A DNA stretch of 35,546 bases from NCBI GenBank assembly GCA_001768195.1, contig MENI01000015.1:1-35546 (forward strand), written 5' to 3'. This DNA comes from Bacteroidetes bacterium GWA2_40_15. GTDB lineage: Bacteria > Bacteroidota > Bacteroidia > Bacteroidales > VadinHA17. A program made the position numbers and the translations under genes. The first letter of the stretch is position 1. Each line of letters opens with the position of its first letter. Of the stretch, positions 32,400-35,546 are shown in pieces. Under the pieces are notes generated by a model. That model saw only the letters and a program-made list of their open reading frames with translations. It searched no databases and was not told the origin of the DNA.

Positions 32400-33731
32400 A
32401 TGGACAATATATCGGGGCTCCAGCTATTTCAGCTGATGAAGCCTGTTATATTCCTGATTATCAGCATAGTTTTTACTAAGAGCCATCTTACGCGTGCAGA
32501 TATCGGCAGATGGGAAATGTTCATGTTCATTGCCGGGCTTATCACCTTTTTCTGGGTCACTGGCATTATTCAGTCACTTCTTCCTCTTTACCACAGGAAT
32601 AAAACTTACAGAAAACTGGGTGATAACGGAACCTCAAAATCCCCTGAGATCTTCAATGCCTTCCTTCTGCTCTGTTTCTTCAGCCTTCTTTTCTTCGTTT
32701 TGGGGCACGTTTACAAGAGTAATTTTTCCGTTTTCAGTTTCAGGGGCAATGTACCATTCCTGAACCTGCTCCTTCTTTATATTCTGCTCAGCAGTCCGGT
32801 CTGCCTTATTGAATATATCTACCTCCTCAATAACCGTTCATACCGGATCTTTCAGTATGGTTTGTATACATTCTCGGGACAGCTTATCATGATTATCCTG
32901 CCGGTATTGCTCGGGAAGGATATAATATGGTCAATTTACGGATTGCTGGTGATCACAGGTATCAGGTGGATCTGGCTGATAGTGCTGTTGAGGAGATATA
33001 CCGAAATGACTGTATCGTGGCAGTTCATGAAGGAACACCTTTACCTCGGAACTCCTCTGATTCTGACATCGCTTATAAGCGGATCAGCTCAGTATACCGA
33101 TGGAGTAATAATCTCAGCGGTATATCGCGACCCTGCTATGTTTGCCTGGTTCCGTTACGGAGCCAAAGAGTTCCCCCTTGTTCTTATGCTTGCTAACGGC
33201 CTGAGCAATGCCATGCTTCCGGAGTTTTCAACCCGTGAAAGAATGAGAGAATCACTTGCTAAGATCAAGGTCAAATCAAAACGTCTGATGAATATACTCT
33301 TTCCTTCCGCTATATTTATTATGCTGATTTCAAGATGGCTGTATCCAAGGATGTTCAACCCTGAGTTCCAGAAGAGCGCCGATATCTTTCTTATATATTC
33401 ATTGCTTATAATTCCGCGGCTGGTATTTCCGCAGACAGTGATAGTGGGCAGAAAAAAGACACATATTACCCTCATTGCCGCAATACTTGAACTATTACTT
33501 AATATACCTCTGAGTCTGCTTATGATAAAATGGGGCTATGGTCTTGTTGGTGTGGCTCTTTCGACATTTACAGTTTATGTTTTTGGCAAAGTATTTCTGG
33601 CAGGTTACCTCTGGCTTAAAATGAACATTAAGCCTTCCGAATATATCCCGGTGAAGCTGTACAGCATATATTGTGTTCTCACGGGAATTGTATTTGTCCT
33701 CATTGATCACAGGATCATAGATATACATTAA
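32400..33731 (+). CDS. Oligosaccharide/polysaccharide flippase-like membrane protein (MOP superfamily)
   Basis: A 443-residue membrane protein with about 12 predicted helices and a layout like Wzx/MATE-type flippases, which move lipid-linked sugars across the inner membrane. An early segment near residue 25 (VFTKSHLTRADIGRWEMFMF) resembles the start of polysaccharide biosynthesis proteins. The middle TPLILTSLISGSAQYTDGVI and the later YSLLIIPRLVFPQTVIVG are typical of the second half. The start is ATG 32400, preceded by a GAGGCGG-type ribosome site; the open frame reaches a TTG at 32382. It stands alone, not in a capsule cluster, so its substrate is unknown. A heptamer-repeat terminator follows. 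Confidence 0.75.
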   Translation: MDNISGLQLFQLMKPVIFLIISIVFTKSHLTRADIGRWEMFMFIAGLITFFWVTGIIQSLLPLYHRNKTYRKLGDNGTSKSPEIFNAFLLLCFFSLLFFVLGHVYKSNFSVFSFRGNVPFLNLLLLYILLSSPVCLIEYIYLLNNRSYRIFQYGLYTFSGQLIMIILPVLLGKDIIWSIYGLLVITGIRWIWLIVLLRRYTEMTVSWQFMKEHLYLGTPLILTSLISGSAQYTDGVIISAVYRDPAMFAWFRYGAKEFPLVLMLANGLSNAMLPEFSTRERMRESLAKIKVKSKRLMNILFPSAIFIMLISRWLYPRMFNPEFQKSADIFLIYSLLIIPRLVFPQTVIVGRKKTHITLIAAILELLLNIPLSLLMIKWGYGLVGVALSTFTVYVFGKVFLAGYLWLKMNIKPSEYIPVKLYSIYCVLTGIVFVLIDHRIIDIH

Positions 33732-33733
33732 TT

Positions 33734-33813
33734 AGGCTGAAGGCTGAAGGCTAAAGGCTCAGAAGTGGCTTTTCCTTCCGCCTTTCGCCCTTCGCTCTTC
33801 GCCCTTCGCCTTT
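33734..33813. repeat. Heptamer tandem repeats forming an inverted repeat (possible terminator)
   Basis: The left arm has period-7 units related to GGCTGAA (33736-33759). The right arm has five perfect-period heptamers: CGCCTTT, CGCCCTT, CGCTCTT, CGCCCTT, CGCCTTT (33779-33813). The arms are partly complementary and end in a T run, so the structure may terminate the flippase-like gene. Confidence 0.75.
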
Positions 33814-33827
33814 TTGTTAAATCTCTC

Positions 33828-33835
33828 TATATTTG
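33828..33835 (+). promoter_or_regulatory. Bacteroidota -7 element for the GNAT-like gene
   Basis: TATATTTG matches TAnnTTTG exactly and lies 22 nt before the ATG at 33857, giving a leader of about 15 nt. The upstream heptamer tract occupies the -33 region. Confidence 0.45.
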
Positions 33836-33856
33836 CATCTGACATACAAATTGTTT

Positions 33857-35059
33857 ATGCAGATTCTGGAAGTTGCAAAAATACAGGACAGGAAGGAATT
33901 TATTGATCTTCCGAAAAGATTATACAGGGATGATCCCTGCTGGGTGTGTCCTCTCAATTCAGCAGTTGAATCTGTATTTGATCCTGCCGTAAACCATACT
34001 TTTAAACATGGTGAAGCGATCAGGTGGATACTTAAGGATGAAGACGGATCAACAATCGGAAGGATAGCTGCTTTTATCGACTCAGTGAGGTCTGCTGCAA
34101 ATAATCAGCCAACAGGCGGTATCGGCTACTTTGAAGTGATAGATTCACGTGACGCTGCATTTCTCCTTTTTGACACGGCGAAGTTATGGCTTAAGGATCG
34201 CAATATCGAAGCAATGGATGGTCCGATAAATTTCGGAGAGAATGATAATAACTGGGGATTGCTGGTTGAAGGATTCATGCAACAGGGATTTGGAATGCCC
34301 TATAATATGCGTTATTACATGGATTTCTTTGAAGCTTATGGCTTTAAAGCATACTTCGAACAGTATTCTTACCACAGGACGATCAGGGAAGATAACAATA
34401 AAATAGTGCAGTTCCCTGAGAGGATAATGAAAATTGCCAGCTGGCTGGCTAAAAGGCCCGGCTATACATTTTCACATTTTGAAAAAAGGAATAAGGAGAA
34501 ATATGTAAAAGATATCGTTGAGATTTATAACTCTACCTGGTCTGTGTTCAAGGAAGATTTTACCCCGCTCGAAACAGCATTTCTGTATGAATCTTTTGAA
34601 AAATCTAAACCAATCATTGATGAGGAACTTATATGGTTTGCATACCATAACGACAGACCGATCTCATTTTTTATATTGTTACCCGATGTTAACCAGATAC
34701 TTATACATTTTGACGGAAAGATGAATCTGTGGAATAAGATCCGTTTTGTCTATTTTATGCTGACTCATAAAATGACCAGGATGAGAGCTATTGCCGGAGG
34801 TGTTCATCCTTCATACCAGAACAGCGGAGTTGAATCCGCGATCTTCCTGCATCTCTATAATATGTTCCTTAAAAAGCCGTGGTTCATAGAGCTGGAGCTG
34901 TCGTGGGTAGGGGATTACAATCCGAAAATGATAGCCATTTATGAAGCCCTGGGAGCCTCAAGGGCAAAAACACATATTACCTTTCGTTACCTGATTAATG
35001 ACAAACTGACATTCCGGACCTATAAAGAAGAAATGAATGAGAGGAAAAACCTGAAATAG
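33857..35059 (+). CDS. GNAT-like protein of unknown substrate
   Basis: A 400-residue soluble protein. The N-terminal part (FIDLPKRLYRDDPCWVCPL then HGEAIRWILKDEDGSTIGRI) is typical of a widespread bacterial family annotated as GNAT-type acetyltransferase or hypothetical. The middle GGIGYFEVIDSRDAAFLLFD and MDGPINFGENDNNWGLLVEG, and the C-terminal ELSWVGDYNPKMIAIYEALG, also fit that family. The last of these resembles the final beta-strand/helix of an acetyl-CoA-binding fold. I cannot name the substrate. ATG 33857 is chosen over TTG 33833 because the -7 element overlaps the latter. It is a single-gene unit between the flippase-like gene and rpmE2. Confidence 0.7.
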   Translation: MQILEVAKIQDRKEFIDLPKRLYRDDPCWVCPLNSAVESVFDPAVNHTFKHGEAIRWILKDEDGSTIGRIAAFIDSVRSAANNQPTGGIGYFEVIDSRDAAFLLFDTAKLWLKDRNIEAMDGPINFGENDNNWGLLVEGFMQQGFGMPYNMRYYMDFFEAYGFKAYFEQYSYHRTIREDNNKIVQFPERIMKIASWLAKRPGYTFSHFEKRNKEKYVKDIVEIYNSTWSVFKEDFTPLETAFLYESFEKSKPIIDEELIWFAYHNDRPISFFILLPDVNQILIHFDGKMNLWNKIRFVYFMLTHKMTRMRAIAGGVHPSYQNSGVESAIFLHLYNMFLKKPWFIELELSWVGDYNPKMIAIYEALGASRAKTHITFRYLINDKLTFRTYKEEMNERKNLK

Positions 35060-35096
35060 AATTGCAGATCTCTTTTGTAATAATTTCAAAATTCAT

Positions 35097-35127
35097 TTTG
35101 TATATTAAATAAATGTAATTAATTTTG
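35097..35127 (+). promoter_or_regulatory. Promoter of rpmE2 (full Bacteroidota consensus)
   Basis: TTTG at 35097-35100, a 19-nt spacer and TAATTTTG at 35120-35127 match the -33/-7 consensus and spacing of Bacteroidota sigma factor promoters. The ATG of rpmE2 follows 48 nt later. This is the best promoter in the window. Confidence 0.7.
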
Positions 35128-35175
35128 CAAACCCTGAATAAAGGGAATTTTTAAGATTAAATAACAGATAGAGCA

Positions 35176-35439
35176 ATGAAAAACGGAATACATCCCAGCA
35201 ATTACAGGTTTGTGGTATTTCAGGATATGTCAAATGGTTATTCTTTCCTGAGCAAGTCTACAGCACCTTCAAAGGATACTATCAAATGGGAAGATGGAAA
35301 TGAGTATCCGCTGCTTAAGCTGGAAATATCAAATACCTCTCATCCATTCTATACCGGTAAGATGAAGCTTGTTGATACTGCAGGAAGGGTTGATAAATTT
35401 ATGAACCGTTATAAGGATCATGTAGGTAAAAAGAAATAA
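35176..35439 (+). CDS. rpmE2: 50S ribosomal protein L31 type B
   Basis: An 87-residue protein with the type B signature [20 protein letters not shown], followed by the serine-rich middle SYSF-like region and the C-terminal [20 protein letters not shown]. It lacks the CxxC zinc motif of type A L31, as type B proteins do. It is monocistronic, with the promoter at 35097-35127. No clear terminator is visible after the stop, and the remaining 107 nt of the window contain no recognisable feature. Confidence 0.95.
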   Translation: MKNGIHPSNYRFVVFQDMSNGYSFLSKSTAPSKDTIKWEDGNEYPLLKLEISNTSHPFYTGKMKLVDTAGRVDKFMNRYKDHVGKKK

Positions 35440-35546
35440 TACGATATTTTTCCTGACTTCGACACTGGGTCACCCAAAACTAAAAATTTGAGCTAAATTC
35501 TTTTGCTCATCGGTGATTAGCAGGATATGTGATACTTCCCTGTTTT

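Overview
The window looks like chromosomal DNA of a Bacteroidota member, probably near Bacteroidales/Marinilabiliales. This is an inference from several signs: several promoters carry the phylum-specific -7 element TAnnTTTG, strong Shine-Dalgarno sequences are rare, there is a giant ResB-CcsA fusion for cytochrome c maturation, a full alternative complex III (ACIII, act) operon, a GYDIA-type GHMP kinase and a type B ribosomal protein L31. The lineage respires with many c-type cytochromes.

Layout. (1) 133-4497, minus strand: a membrane quinone-linked module of a tetraheme lipoprotein, a Tat-type four-cluster ferredoxin and an NrfD/DsrP-like membrane protein, in the J-O-P order of dsrMKJOP but with no catalytic subunit in view. 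Upstream of it is a separately terminated multiheme lipoprotein with a collagen-like Gly-X-Y segment. (2) 4700-9120, plus strand: two Crp/Fnr regulators on either side of the ResB-CcsA haem-ligation protein. The second regulator keeps all four FNR-type cysteines. (3) 9529-20655, plus strand: a YceI lipoprotein, a monohaem lipoprotein, an outer-membrane beta-barrel candidate and a monohaem cytochrome, followed by actA-actF. ActA carries seven CxxCH motifs, because an N-terminal cytochrome extension is fused to the usual pentaheme domain. No terminal oxidase genes follow. (4) 20811-31989: a UbiA/MenA-like prenyltransferase and lipA (minus), a small flavin reductase (plus), a repeat-rich gap, and then a tight seven-gene minus-strand operon. 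In transcription order this operon is methylcrotonyl-CoA carboxylase beta, methylglutaconyl-CoA hydratase, acyl-CoA dehydrogenase, HMG-CoA reductase, GHMP kinase, diphosphomevalonate decarboxylase and mevalonate kinase. (5) 32138-35439: tRNA-His (minus), an oligosaccharide flippase-like protein, a GNAT-like protein and rpmE2.

How it may fit together. The operon in region 4 appears to join the lower leucine degradation route, which makes HMG-CoA, directly to the mevalonate route, which uses it. Neither HMG-CoA synthase nor HMG-CoA lyase is present, so leucine carbon may feed isoprenoids. This is the most interesting system in the window. Region 4 is also bounded by tRNA-His on the right and by a degenerate copy of the last 30 nt of that tRNA, in the same orientation, on the left. 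That is the geometry expected for an old island inserted at the tRNA 3' end, although no integrase is visible. Isoprenoids from this operon could supply menaquinone side chains through the prenyltransferase, and menaquinol would be the electron donor for ACIII and for the NrfD module.
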